A stretch of 64,000 nucleotides of DNA from Rhizobium sp. BT04 (GTDB taxonomy: Bacteria > Pseudomonadota > Alphaproteobacteria > Rhizobiales > Rhizobiaceae): the NCBI RefSeq assembly GCF_030053135.1, contig NZ_CP125647.1, positions 124,001 through 188,000 on the forward strand, given 5' to 3'. This document shows, piece after piece, positions 46,647 through 55,685 of this stretch (the stretch's first letter is position 1; the number at the start of each line of letters is the position of its first letter). The notes under the pieces are model-generated. The model searched no databases and had not been told where the DNA came from. It was given only the letters and a program-made list of their open reading frames with translations. The position numbers and the translations under genes were made by a program.

Positions 46647-47771
46647 ATGTTTTCCTTCCTGCACAGTTCGGACCTGCACATCGGCAAGCGGTTCGGCAAT
46701 CTTCCCGAGGATTTGAGAGGGCGCCTGCGCGAGGCACGGCATGGCGTGATCACCAGGCTTGCCAGTGCGGCGCGCGAGCATGGGGCGGATATCATCCTGC
46801 TCGCCGGCGACACGTTCGATACCGAGACGCCGACGCCCGCCGTGCTCAGGCAAGCGCTTGGCGAGATGGCCCGGAATGGGCCGCTGCGCTGGGTGCTGCT
46901 TCCGGGCAATCACGATTCGCTGCTGGCCGATCAGCTCTGGAGCGCGGCACGCGGCGTGCTGCCCGATAATGTCATTCTGGCGACGGAAGCGGCGCCGATG
47001 ATACTGGCCCCTGATGTCATCCTCCTGCCGGCGCCCTGCACGACCAGGCGGCCGGGCCGTGACCTGACCGAATGGATGACAGGCGCCGCGACGCCGGACG
47101 GATCCATTCGCATCGGCCTCGCCCATGGCCCGATCCAGGAGTTTTCGGAGGATGCCACGGCCACGAATGTGATTGCGCCGAATCGCGCGGCGCTCGCCGG
47201 CCTCGACTACATGGCGCTCGGCGATTGGCATGGGCCGGTGGCCGTGGACGCCAGAACATATTACAGCGGTGCGCCCGAGCCGGACCGCTTCAAACATGAC
47301 CGGCCGGGGCAGGCGATGGTCGTTTCCATTGCCGGGCAGGGGGCGATGCCGACGACGACGGCGGTGGCGACCGCCAGCTTTTCCTGGCAGACATTGCAGC
47401 TGCCTCTGCTGGCGTCGGAAGACGGCGTCGAAGCGCTGAAGGCCGCGTTGCCGGAACCCTTCGCGCGGCGACAAACCCTGTTGCGCGTCGCGTTGTCCGG
47501 CCGTGCACGATTGAACGGGCGGACGGCGATGATCAGCCTGTTGGAGCAGGTGGCGCCGGAATTTGCCCATCTGGAGATCGATACCGACCTGCTGGGGACC
47601 GACTGCGAGAGCGATGATCTCGAGATCATCGACCGAGCCGGCGCACTGCGCGATGCTGCGGAACTGCTGCTTGCCGAAAGCCTCGACGAGGCCCGCTCGG
47701 GCGACGACAGAGGCGTGTCGCGCGAAGCATTGATCCGCCTGTTTTCCTATTGCGAGACGATCGATCGATGA
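46647..47771 (+). CDS. Metallophosphatase DNA repair exonuclease, SbcD/YhaO-like
   Basis: A 374-residue calcineurin-fold nuclease. Metal-site motifs are HSSDLHIGKRFG, LLAGDTFD, LPGNHDSLL, IGLAHGPIQEF and ALGDWHGP. It pairs with the next gene's SMC-like ATPase, overlapping it by four bases (ATGA), as SbcD/SbcC or YhaO/YhaN do. The expected role is nucleolytic processing of broken or hairpin DNA in the cytosol. The ATG is placed three residues before the metal-binding strand; the ribosome site is weak. Confidence 0.88.
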   Translation: MFSFLHSSDLHIGKRFGNLPEDLRGRLREARHGVITRLASAAREHGADIILLAGDTFDTETPTPAVLRQALGEMARNGPLRWVLLPGNHDSLLADQLWSAARGVLPDNVILATEAAPMILAPDVILLPAPCTTRRPGRDLTEWMTGAATPDGSIRIGLAHGPIQEFSEDATATNVIAPNRAALAGLDYMALGDWHGPVAVDARTYYSGAPEPDRFKHDRPGQAMVVSIAGQGAMPTTTAVATASFSWQTLQLPLLASEDGVEALKAALPEPFARRQTLLRVALSGRARLNGRTAMISLLEQVAPEFAHLEIDTDLLGTDCESDDLEIIDRAGALRDAAELLLAESLDEARSGDDRGVSREALIRLFSYCETIDR

Positions 47772-50395
47772 AGCTCACCGCCCTTCGCCTGCACAATGTC
47801 AAACGCTTCGCCGGCCGCGGCATCGCGGTGGAAGGCATCACCGACGGCGTCAATGTGCTGAGCGCCGCCAACGAACATGGCAAATCAACCTGTTTCGAGG
47901 CGCTGCATGCCCTGTTCTTCCAGCCGCACAGCGGCAATCCAAAGAGCGTGCAGATGCTGCGCCCCTATAGCGGCGGCAATCCGATCGTCGAGGCCGATAT
48001 CACCATCGAAGCCGGCCGCTACCGCCTGACCAAGCAGTTCCATAGCGGACGGCGCGCCAGCGTCACCGATCTTGGCAGCGGCCGGATCATCGCCCAGGCC
48101 GACGAGGCCGAGGCGTTCATCGGCGATCTCATTTCCGGCGGAACATCTGGCCCGGCAGGACTGCTCTGGGTGCGCCAGGGCGTCACCGGCATCGAAAATC
48201 GCAGCAAGAGCGAGGAAGAGAACGACAAGCGGGTGCGTGAAAGCCTGCTGACTTCGGTGCAGGGCGAGGTGGAGGCGCTGACGGGCGGACGGCGCATGTC
48301 GGCGGTGCTCGAAGCCTGCGAGGACGAACTCAATCGCCTGGTCACCGCAACGCTCCGGCCGAAGGCAGGAGGCCGCTTTGCCGCCGCTCTCGAGGAGCGT
48401 GACCGGCTGCAGGAGGAGGAGGCGCGGCTGGCCAAGGAGGTGGAGATGCTGCACGGCGCACTCGACCGCCGCCGCTCAGTGCAGGCGAGACTCAACGAAT
48501 TGGAAAACTCGGACGAGGAAGCCGGCCGGAAGGCGGCGATTGCCAATGCCGAGGCAGTGCTCGAAGCCGCCAAACTGCACGAGAGGGAACTCAAGGCGCT
48601 GGATGCCGAAGCTGCCTTGGCCGCCAGCCGCCGCGATGCGGCGCAGCAGACATTCGACCGCTTCCACACGGCATTGAACCGCAGCGGCGAGCTCGCGCGG
48701 CGTTTCGCCCTGGCGGAGAAAGAACTCTCCAATGCAGCCGAGCGACGCACGGCATCGCTTGTTGAAAGCGAGGCCGCAACGGCGGAGGTGCAGGCGGCCG
48801 AAGAGGAAGAGCGGGTGAACCGCGAATGGCTCGCGCGGCTGGAGGCAGCGCTGCGTTCGCGCCACGCCGCCGAGCGTCTAGCCGAGCTTCGCCAGCGTCT
48901 CGAACAGGCGGAAGCGGCACGGCAGCAAATCGAGGACGGGGAGGCTGCGCATGCATTGCTCGCCATTCCAGCCGATGCGATCGAACGGCTCGAAGCGCTT
49001 GATCTCAAGATCGTCGGCCTGCGCGCGGCCGCCGAGGTCGGCCTTCCCACACTCCGGATCGATTACCTGAAGGACGCCTCCGGATTGGTGAGCATGGACC
49101 GCCAGCCTTTGCCCGGGGGCGAGGATACAAGCTTTGCCGGGATGGCGAGGCTCGACATAGCAGGCATCGGCACCCTGACCATCCATTCCAGTCGGCAGGC
49201 GGAACAGAACGGGGCGCTGGAGACCGCGCAATCCACCCGCCAAACATTGCTCGCCAAGCTCGGTGTCAACAGCCTGCTCGCGGCGCGACAGCGCGATATC
49301 GCCGCACGGAACAAGCAAGATGAGCTGATGCGGGCACGCCATCGGCTCGCCGAACTCGCCCCGAGGGGCATCGACGCGCTCCACCTCGACGCCGCCCGCT
49401 TTGCCGAACTCAGCCAGGGTCCAGTCGAACTCGACGCCGATCCGGAAGAGGTGCGCGCCCGTCTCGCGGATGCGACGCGGCGCATCGAACTGGCGCGGAA
49501 CCGGGCGCGAGAAGCGTCGATGATGCATACGGAGGCCGGCGAGGCCATATTGCGCGCGCAAACCGAGCATGCCAGGCTTAGCCAGGAACTCGAGGCGATC
49601 GAGGCGATCATCGGCCCCGAAGCCAGCCGAAATGAAGTGCAGCGGAACCTTGCTGTCGAACTTTCCAGCGCCAAAGAGCAATTCGATGCGGTCGAACTTC
49701 GGGCCGGACCTTTGCGCCGGACAGGGCGGGACCTCGCAAGCGCGGAGGCCGCCCTTGCCCGGGCGCGTTCGGTCGCCGAGGCCGCGGCACGCGAAATTGC
49801 CAGGCTGCGCGAGGAGCTTGCCGATCTCGGCGGTCAGATTCGCACCCGCTCGGACAGCGCGGTGGAAGAAAACTGGTCCGAAATTCGGGACTCGCTTGCT
49901 GCGGCGCGCGAACAGGTAAAGCGTTTCGAGACGGAGGTCGCCGTGCTGGATCGCCTGCGCAAGGCGCTGACGGCGACGCGGGCGGCGGCGCGCGACCTCT
50001 ATCTCAAGCCTGTTATGAACGAACTCGCCCCCCTGGTCGGCCTGTTGTTCGACGACATCTCGATCACCTTCGACGGCGACACCTTGTTGCCGCAGATCGT
50101 GCGCCGCAATGGCCTGGACGAGGATGTCGACCGGCTGAGCGGCGGCATGCGGGAACAACTCTCGGTGCTGACCCGCCTTGCATTCGCCCGGCTGCTCACC
50201 CGCGACGGCCGGCCGGCCCCCGTCATCCTCGACGATGCGCTTGTTTATTCCGACGACGACCGGATCGAGCGCATGTTCGATGCCCTGCACCGCCAGTCTC
50301 GCGACCAGCAGATCCTGGTCTTCTCCTGTCGCCAACGCGCCTTCGCCAGATTGGGCGGCAACGTGCTCGCCATGCAGCCATGGCAGCCGGATTGA
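47768..50395 (+). CDS. SMC-like AAA ATPase, YhaN/SbcC-like
   Basis: An 875-residue ATPase. Walker A is AANEHGKST near residues 33-41. Long coiled coils span about 180-730, rich in Glu, Ala and Arg. The C-terminal signature is LSGGMREQLSVLTRLAFARLL and Walker B APVILDDALVYSDDDR. I found no CxxC zinc hook in the middle, which separates it from classical SbcC/Rad50 and favours the YhaN type. It is translationally coupled to the nuclease and ends five bases before the convergent nitrate operon. Confidence 0.87.
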   Translation: MKLTALRLHNVKRFAGRGIAVEGITDGVNVLSAANEHGKSTCFEALHALFFQPHSGNPKSVQMLRPYSGGNPIVEADITIEAGRYRLTKQFHSGRRASVTDLGSGRIIAQADEAEAFIGDLISGGTSGPAGLLWVRQGVTGIENRSKSEEENDKRVRESLLTSVQGEVEALTGGRRMSAVLEACEDELNRLVTATLRPKAGGRFAAALEERDRLQEEEARLAKEVEMLHGALDRRRSVQARLNELENSDEEAGRKAAIANAEAVLEAAKLHERELKALDAEAALAASRRDAAQQTFDRFHTALNRSGELARRFALAEKELSNAAERRTASLVESEAATAEVQAAEEEERVNREWLARLEAALRSRHAAERLAELRQRLEQAEAARQQIEDGEAAHALLAIPADAIERLEALDLKIVGLRAAAEVGLPTLRIDYLKDASGLVSMDRQPLPGGEDTSFAGMARLDIAGIGTLTIHSSRQAEQNGALETAQSTRQTLLAKLGVNSLLAARQRDIAARNKQDELMRARHRLAELAPRGIDALHLDAARFAELSQGPVELDADPEEVRARLADATRRIELARNRAREASMMHTEAGEAILRAQTEHARLSQELEAIEAIIGPEASRNEVQRNLAVELSSAKEQFDAVELRAGPLRRTGRDLASAEAALARARSVAEAAAREIARLREELADLGGQIRTRSDSAVEENWSEIRDSLAAAREQVKRFETEVAVLDRLRKALTATRAAARDLYLKPVMNELAPLVGLLFDDISITFDGDTLLPQIVRRNGLDEDVDRLSGGMREQLSVLTRLAFARLLTRDGRPAPVILDDALVYSDDDRIERMFDALHRQSRDQQILVFSCRQRAFARLGGNVLAMQPWQPD

Positions 50396-50399
50396 CGGC

Positions 50400-51197
50400 C
50401 TACTCCGCGGCTTCGACGAAGCGGTGGCGTTCGTAGAGGAACTTCAAGACGGCCTCGCGGCATTTGAGATATGTCCGGTCGGAGGCGAGTTCGATGCGAT
50501 GGCGGGGACGAGACATGGTCACATCGAGCACTTCGCCGATGCGGGCCGCCGGGCCGTTGGTCATCATCACGATGCGATCGGACAACAATACCGCTTCGTC
50601 GACATCATGGGTGATCATCACCATCGTATTGCCGAGCCGGGCGTGGATTTCCATCACCGCATCCTGAAGATGGGCGCGGGTCAGCGCATCGAGCGCGCCG
50701 AAGGGCTCGTCGAGCAGCAGGATCTTCGGCTCCATCGAAAGCGCCCGGGCAATGCCGACCCGCTGCTTCATACCGCCTGATATTTCCGATGGCCGCTTAT
50801 CCCTGGCATGCGCCATCTGCACGAGGTCGAGGTTGGTCATGACCCAGTCGTGCCGCTCGGCCTTGGTCTTTGTTCGGCTGAAGACTTTGGAGACGGCGAG
50901 ATTGACGTTCTCGTAGACCGTCAGCCAGGGCAGCAGCGAATGGTTCTGGAAGACGACGGCGCGTTCCGGACCGGGTTCGTTGACCTCGCGGTTTTCAAGG
51001 AGCACGGCGCCGGCGGACACCGGCGTCAGGCCGGCAATCAGGTTGAGCAGGGTGGACTTGCCGCAGCCGGAATGGCCGATGATCGAGACGAATTCGCCCT
51101 CGGAAATCGTCAGGTTGATGTCCTTCAGCACCTCGGCGCGCACACCGCCGCGATCGAAATGTTTGTCGATATGGTCGAGCTTGAGATAGGCGTTCAT
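50400..51197 (-). CDS. nrtD: Nitrate-type ABC transporter ATP-binding protein
   Basis: A 265-residue ATPase of the nitrate/taurine/sulfonate class. Walker A GHSGCGKST, Q-loop FQNHSLLPWLTVYENV, signature EISGGMKQRVGIARAL, Walker B ILLLDEPFGALD and the H-loop ITHDVDEAVLLSDRI. ATG 51197 has GAGGAA seven bases upstream. It is last of the three-gene nrtA-nrtB-nrtD-like operon. The nrtD name rests on family plus its NrtA-type partner. Confidence 0.85.
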   Translation of the reverse strand: MNAYLKLDHIDKHFDRGGVRAEVLKDINLTISEGEFVSIIGHSGCGKSTLLNLIAGLTPVSAGAVLLENREVNEPGPERAVVFQNHSLLPWLTVYENVNLAVSKVFSRTKTKAERHDWVMTNLDLVQMAHARDKRPSEISGGMKQRVGIARALSMEPKILLLDEPFGALDALTRAHLQDAVMEIHARLGNTMVMITHDVDEAVLLSDRIVMMTNGPAARIGEVLDVTMSRPRHRIELASDRTYLKCREAVLKFLYERHRFVEAAE

Positions 51198-51208
51198 AGG
51201 TGCATTCC

Positions 51209-52102
51209 TCAGTTGGCCATGGCGCCGCGGGTGACGAGTTTGCCGAGTGCAGCCACCAGCTTGTCGAGGGCGAAGCCGACGATGCCGATATAGGCGAGCG
51301 CGACGATGATGTCCGGAAGGCGCGACGAATTCCACGCGTCCCAGATGAAGAAGCCGATACCGACGCCGCCCGTCAGCATTTCGGCCGCGACGATGGCGAG
51401 CCAGGAGAGGCCGACGCCGATCCTGAGGCCGGTGAAGATATAGGGCGCTGCCGAAGGCAGCATGATCTTCCAGAAAAACTCGAACTGGTTGAGCCGCAGC
51501 ACCTCGGCGACGTTGCGGTAGTCCTGCGGGATATTGCGGACGCCGACGGCGGTGTTGATGATGACAGGCCAGATCGAGGTGATGAAGATCACGAAGATCG
51601 CCGAAGGATTGGAATCCTGAAAGGCTGCGAGCGACAGCGGCAACCAGGCGAGCGGCGGGACCGTGCGCAGCACCTGGAAGATCGGATCGAGGCCGCGCAT
51701 CGCCCAGACCGACTGGCCGATAATCGCGCCCACAACGATGCCGGCGACCGCGGCAAGGCCGAAGCCGTAAACGACGCGCTGCAGCGAAACGAGCACGCGC
51801 CAGCCGAGCCCGATATCCTGGGAGCCGTAATTGAAGAACGGATAGGCGATCAGGTCATAGCTCTCCTGCCAGACCCGATGCGGCGAGGGCAAAGACGCAT
51901 CCGCCGATGAACAGAGCACCTGCCAGACGAGCAGGATGAGCACCAGGACGACGGCCGGCGGAACGACATTGCGAAATGCGGCCAATCCCGCACGGCGAAA
52001 GTCGATCCGCGATCCATGCTTGCCGGAAAACGGCAGAACCTTTGCCGCCGGTTTGGCGGAGGCGACCGTGGAGGGATTTTGTTTATTTGCCAGGGCGGAC
52101 AT
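51209..52102 (-). CDS. nrtB: Nitrate-type ABC transporter permease
   Basis: A 297-residue membrane protein with about six helices and the BPD_transp_1 domain. It includes LLVWQVLCSSADASLPSPHRVWQESYDLIAYPFF and the docking segment DYRNVAEVLRLNQFEFFWKIMLPSAAPYIFTGLRIGVGLSW. ATG 52102 with GAGGAG seven bases upstream is preferred to a start five codons earlier. It is between the NrtA- and NrtD-like genes. Confidence 0.85.
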   Translation of the reverse strand: MSALANKQNPSTVASAKPAAKVLPFSGKHGSRIDFRRAGLAAFRNVVPPAVVLVLILLVWQVLCSSADASLPSPHRVWQESYDLIAYPFFNYGSQDIGLGWRVLVSLQRVVYGFGLAAVAGIVVGAIIGQSVWAMRGLDPIFQVLRTVPPLAWLPLSLAAFQDSNPSAIFVIFITSIWPVIINTAVGVRNIPQDYRNVAEVLRLNQFEFFWKIMLPSAAPYIFTGLRIGVGLSWLAIVAAEMLTGGVGIGFFIWDAWNSSRLPDIIVALAYIGIVGFALDKLVAALGKLVTRGAMAN

Positions 52103-52158
52103 CGACGCGCTCCTCACGTGAATGAAAGGCCGGCGCGCCTCTCGCGCGCCGGAGCGGG

Positions 52159-53472
52159 TCAGGCGACGGCCTTGATCGAAAGGCTGTCGAGATAGGCGGA
52201 GGGATTTTCAGGGTCGAAGACCTTGCCGTCGAAGAAAGTCTCCTTGCCGCGGGACGACGATGCGGGAATATCGGCGGCCGCGACGCCGAGATCCTTGGCG
52301 GCCTCGCGCCAGACGTCCTCGCGGTTCACCTGGTTGACCAGCGCCTTGATGTCGGTGCTTGCCGGCAGATTTCCCCAGCGGATGTTTTCCGTCATGAACC
52401 AGGTATCGTGGCTCTTGAACGGATAGGAGGCGCCGTCCTTCCAGAACTTCATATAGAGGTCGGTGGCCTTGGCCTCGCGGCCGTTGCCATAATTGATGTC
52501 GCCCTTGAGGCGGCCGAGCACGTCCTTCGTCGGAACGTTGAACCATTGGCGCTTGCCGAGAATGTCGGCCATCTCCGCCTTGTTGTCCATGCTTTCGCAC
52601 CATTGCTGAGCCTCCATGACGGCCATCAGCAGCGCTTTGGCAGCATTGGGGTTCTTTTCGATCCATTCGGCGCGCAGCCCGAGCGCCTTTTCGGGATGGC
52701 CCTTCCAGAGCTCGCCGGTGGTGGCTGCCGTGAAGCCGATGCCCTGGTTGACGAGCTGCTCGTTCCACGGCTCGCCGACACAGAAGACGTCCATGTTGCC
52801 GACCTTCATGTTGGCAACCATCTGCGGCGGCGGCACGACGATGGTCGAAACGTCCTTGTTCGGATCGATGCCGCCGGCGGCAAGCCAATAACGGATCCAG
52901 AGGTCGTGGGTACCGCCCGGGAAGGTCATGGCGGCCTTGACCTCCTTGCCTTCCGCCTTCTTTTTCTCGAAGGCGGCCCTCAACTTGGAAGCATCGAGCT
53001 GTACGCCGGTTTCGGCATATTCCTTGGCGACGGAAATGCCCTGGCTGTCGAGATTGAGCCGGGCAAGGATCGCCATCGGCACCGGCTTGTTGTTCTGCGT
53101 CACCTTGCCGGTGTGCATGAGATAGGGGAGCGGCGAGAGAATATGGGCGCCGTCGATGCCGTTGGCGGCACCACCCAGCACCAGATTGTCGCGGGTCGCC
53201 CCCCAGGATGCCTGTTTGGCCACATCCGTTTCCGGCAGGCCATGCTTGTCGAAAAAGCCTTTTTCCTTGGCGATGATCAGCGGTGCGGAATCCGTCAGAG
53301 CGATAAAGCCGAGCTTGACGCCTTTCACCTCAGGGCCTGCGCCGGCGGCGAAGGCGCCGGACGGAAAGGCGGTCTTGGCAGCGCCGATGAGAGCAGCTGC
53401 TGCGGTCGTCTTGAGCATGCTGCGGCGAGTCATGCCGGTTGTAAAAATCCCAGTCTGCAAATTCTTTGTCAT
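52159..53472 (-). CDS. nrtA: Nitrate ABC transporter substrate-binding protein, NrtA type
   Basis: A 437-residue protein with a probable Tat signal (MTRRSMLKTTAAAALIGAAKTAF, residues about 14-36). The NrtA/CmpA-like core includes KLGFIALTDSAPLIIAKEKGFFDKHGL, AMTFPGGTHDLWIRYWLAAGGIDPNKD and MKVGNMDVFCVGEPWNEQLV. These bind nitrate, nitrite or related oxyanions in the periplasm. ATG 53472 has GAGGGAA seven bases upstream. The leader carries a hairpin pair resembling ANTAR (NasT) targets, which would fit nitrate-responsive antitermination. Confidence 0.87.
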   Translation of the reverse strand: MTKNLQTGIFTTGMTRRSMLKTTAAAALIGAAKTAFPSGAFAAGAGPEVKGVKLGFIALTDSAPLIIAKEKGFFDKHGLPETDVAKQASWGATRDNLVLGGAANGIDGAHILSPLPYLMHTGKVTQNNKPVPMAILARLNLDSQGISVAKEYAETGVQLDASKLRAAFEKKKAEGKEVKAAMTFPGGTHDLWIRYWLAAGGIDPNKDVSTIVVPPPQMVANMKVGNMDVFCVGEPWNEQLVNQGIGFTAATTGELWKGHPEKALGLRAEWIEKNPNAAKALLMAVMEAQQWCESMDNKAEMADILGKRQWFNVPTKDVLGRLKGDINYGNGREAKATDLYMKFWKDGASYPFKSHDTWFMTENIRWGNLPASTDIKALVNQVNREDVWREAAKDLGVAAADIPASSSRGKETFFDGKVFDPENPSAYLDSLSIKAVA

Positions 53473-53586
53473 GCGCAGGTTCCCTCTGCTGGCTGAATTT
53501 GGACACAAAAAAACGCCGCCGGAATTTGCGTCCAGGGGATGAGAGAATCCCGGATTGCAAAGACCTTGCGACGTCGGTGTCCGATG

Positions 53587-53635
53587 TAGGCGCTTATGCC
53601 GCGCCTATCCGCATCGGTCGCCGTTGACCGATGCG
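53587..53635 (-). promoter_or_regulatory. Tandem hairpins in the nrtA leader, candidate ANTAR (NasT) antitermination target
   Basis: On the transcript strand the first hairpin (53635-53610) has a 10-bp perfect stem, CGCATCGGTC / GACCGATGCG, with a six-base loop AACGGC. A at loop position 1 and G at position 4 match ANTAR-target hexaloops. Two bases later a second hairpin (53607-53587) has a 7-bp stem, TAGGCGC / GCGCCTA, and a seven-base loop, which deviates from the canonical hexaloop. A T7 run follows at about 53507-53513 after structured sequence, as a leader terminator would. Functional role is inference. Confidence 0.55.
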
Positions 53636-53699
53636 TCACAGAACGTGCAAGCAGCGTGCCAATTTCGAGAGGAATTGGTAACAGCATGAAGTAAAAGGA

Positions 53700-53940
53700 G
53701 AAATGGTCAGAATTAACGAATGCCTATTTCTTAGGCTTTTTATTTTCTGCTTCCGTTTTGTGCGATTGCTAACGTAGTCGCAGTCATGGGAGCGCTCTAT
53801 TTGTGCAGTGCACGCAATATCGAAGCTGCGATGACGCAGAGGGCAGAATGGATTCTGCCCGCTTTATTGGTCCGTATTTGCCAGCGGCAAAGCTCAAAAG
53901 GGAAGGGCAAGTGTGGCGATTGCCTGGCCATCACCTCATT
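53700..53940. other. Intergenic region with one palindrome
   Basis: AT-rich at about 53710-53765, probably the promoter of the leftward nitrate operon. GGGCAGAAT (53841-53849) / ATTCTGCCC (53852-53860) is a perfect 9-bp inverted repeat about 80 bases past the pit stop and may end that transcript. No gene seen. Confidence 0.45.
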
Positions 53941-54945
53941 TCATCGCAGCAAAGATACGAGGCCGTAGAACGCTGCGGATATTGCTGCAGCCGCCGGCAT
54001 CGTTACGATCCAGGCTATCACGATGTTGCCGGCCAATCCCCAGCGCACGGCTGAGACACGACGAGCCGCGCCCACTCCGACGATTGCTCCGGTGATGGTA
54101 TGCGTCGTCGAAACGGGAATACCGAGCCACGTCGCTCCGAATAGTGTCAAGGCTCCGCCCGTCTCTGCGCAGAAACCTTGCATGGGGTTGAGCCGGGTGA
54201 TCTTCGACCCCATGGTATGAACGATCCGCCATCCGCCAAATAGCGTACCGAGAGCCATTGCCGACTGGCAGGAAATGACCACCCAGAAAGGCACGTAGAA
54301 TGTCGGGCCGAGATATCCCTGGCTGAACAAGAGCACCGCGATGATGCCCATCGTCTTCTGCGCATCGTTTCCGCCGTGGCCAAGCGAATAAAGCGAAGCA
54401 GACACGAACTGCATGATGCGAAATGTGCGATCCACCGCAAACGGCGTTTGCCGGACGAATAGCCAGGAGACGGCGAGCACCAGCACCAGGGCAAGCAGGA
54501 AGCCGATGGCTGGCGAAAGAAAAATAGCACCGACGGTCTTTAGAAGGCCGTTCCAGACGATCGAGTTGAAGCCCACCTTTGCGAGACCGGCCCCCACCAG
54601 CCCGCCGACAAGCGCATGCGACGAGCTCGATGGAATCCCGAAAATCCAGGTGAGGATATTCCAAATGATGGCACCCATCAGTGCGGCGAAGATCACTTGA
54701 GGCGAAACGATCGCAGGATCGATGATGCCGGTCCCCAGCGTTTCGGCCACGTGCAGGCCGAAGAACAGGAATGCGATGAAATTGAAGAATGCCGCCCAGG
54801 CGACCGCATATTGCGGCCGCAGGACGCGGGTCGATACGATCGTGGCGATCGAATTGGCCGCATCATGCAGACCGTTGAGGAAGTCGAAGAACAGTGCGAC
54901 AACGACTAGGCCGACCAGCAGCGGCAGAGCGAGGGAGGCATCCAT
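53941..54945 (-). CDS. pit: Low-affinity inorganic phosphate transporter Pit
   Basis: A 334-residue PiT-family membrane protein with about ten helices. The two family signature repeats are visible as FDFLNGLHDAANSIATIVSTRVL near the N-terminus and GHGGNDAQKTMGIIAV in the middle, with VSTTHTITGAIVG later. It imports phosphate with a metal ion by proton symport. The start overlaps the stop of the DUF47 gene by one base, the orfA-pit arrangement known from Sinorhizobium meliloti. Confidence 0.92.
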   Translation of the reverse strand: MDASLALPLLVGLVVVALFFDFLNGLHDAANSIATIVSTRVLRPQYAVAWAAFFNFIAFLFFGLHVAETLGTGIIDPAIVSPQVIFAALMGAIIWNILTWIFGIPSSSSHALVGGLVGAGLAKVGFNSIVWNGLLKTVGAIFLSPAIGFLLALVLVLAVSWLFVRQTPFAVDRTFRIMQFVSASLYSLGHGGNDAQKTMGIIAVLLFSQGYLGPTFYVPFWVVISCQSAMALGTLFGGWRIVHTMGSKITRLNPMQGFCAETGGALTLFGATWLGIPVSTTHTITGAIVGVGAARRVSAVRWGLAGNIVIAWIVTMPAAAAISAAFYGLVSLLR

Positions 54946-55589
54946 CAGACGTTCTCGATGAGAATGCCGCTGATTTCGTTCGCGACATCCTCGAAGCGGT
55001 CGACGACTTTCTCCAGCTCTCCGTAGATCTCGCTTCCGATCATGTAGGCCATCGCATTGCCGGCGGCGCCATGACGCAGAAACAGGTCCTTCAGACCCTG
55101 GTCGTGGAGATCGTCGGAACGTCCCTCCACTCGGGTGACCTCCTCCGCGATGGCCGCGAGACGCTGCGCATTGGCTCCCAATCTGTCGAGGAGGGGTATC
55201 GCTTCCGCGACAAGGTTTGCCGCCTTGACGATTTCACTGCCCATCTCCTGCATGAGCGGATCGAAGCTGGATTGCTCGAACAAGCGGATCGTCTTGACTG
55301 TCTTGTGCATCATGTCGATCGCATCATCCATCGACTGAATAAGGTCCTTGATGTCACCTCGGTCGAAGGGCGTGATGAAGCTTCGTCGAACGGCAAGAAG
55401 AACGTCACGCGTGACGTCGTCCGCCTCGTTTTCCAATGCGACGATTCGTTCGCAGTTTTTCTCAACGTCATTGCCCTTCAGGAGTTGATCGAGGGCGTGC
55501 GCCGCGGCAACGACGGTCTTCGAGTGCTTGGAAAACATTTCAAAGAATCTGTCTTCCCGTGGCATCAGCTTGCGAAAAATGCTCATCAT
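54945..55589 (-). CDS. orfA: DUF47 phosphate transport regulator, OrfA
   Basis: A 214-residue helical PhoU-like protein (MMSIFRKLMPREDRFFEMFSKHSKTVV..., ENEADDVTRDVLLAVRRSFITPFDRGDIKDLIQSMDDAIDMMH). It is the first gene of the orfA-pit operon. OrfA/DUF47 proteins are thought to modulate Pit activity. A PHO box lies 28 bases upstream of the start; in S. meliloti PhoB represses orfA-pit when phosphate is scarce, so the same control is likely here. Confidence 0.9.
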   Translation of the reverse strand: MMSIFRKLMPREDRFFEMFSKHSKTVVAAAHALDQLLKGNDVEKNCERIVALENEADDVTRDVLLAVRRSFITPFDRGDIKDLIQSMDDAIDMMHKTVKTIRLFEQSSFDPLMQEMGSEIVKAANLVAEAIPLLDRLGANAQRLAAIAEEVTRVEGRSDDLHDQGLKDLFLRHGAAGNAMAYMIGSEIYGELEKVVDRFEDVANEISGILIENV

Positions 55590-55616
55590 GCCTGGGAACC
55601 TTCCTCGTGCGGCCGA

Positions 55617-55635
55617 TTGTCATAAATCTGTCATA
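55617..55635. promoter_or_regulatory. PHO box (PhoB site) between orfA and NUDIX gene
   Basis: TTGTCATAAATCTGTCATA: two CTGTCAT-type repeats 11 bases apart, one mismatch to the consensus. It lies in the 96-base divergent gap, reading toward the NUDIX gene. It probably mediates PhoB repression of orfA-pit. Confidence 0.85.
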
Positions 55636-55685
55636 AACACGCTCAGGCAATTGAAGCAACAAGCAAATTCGGCAACTCAATCGAT

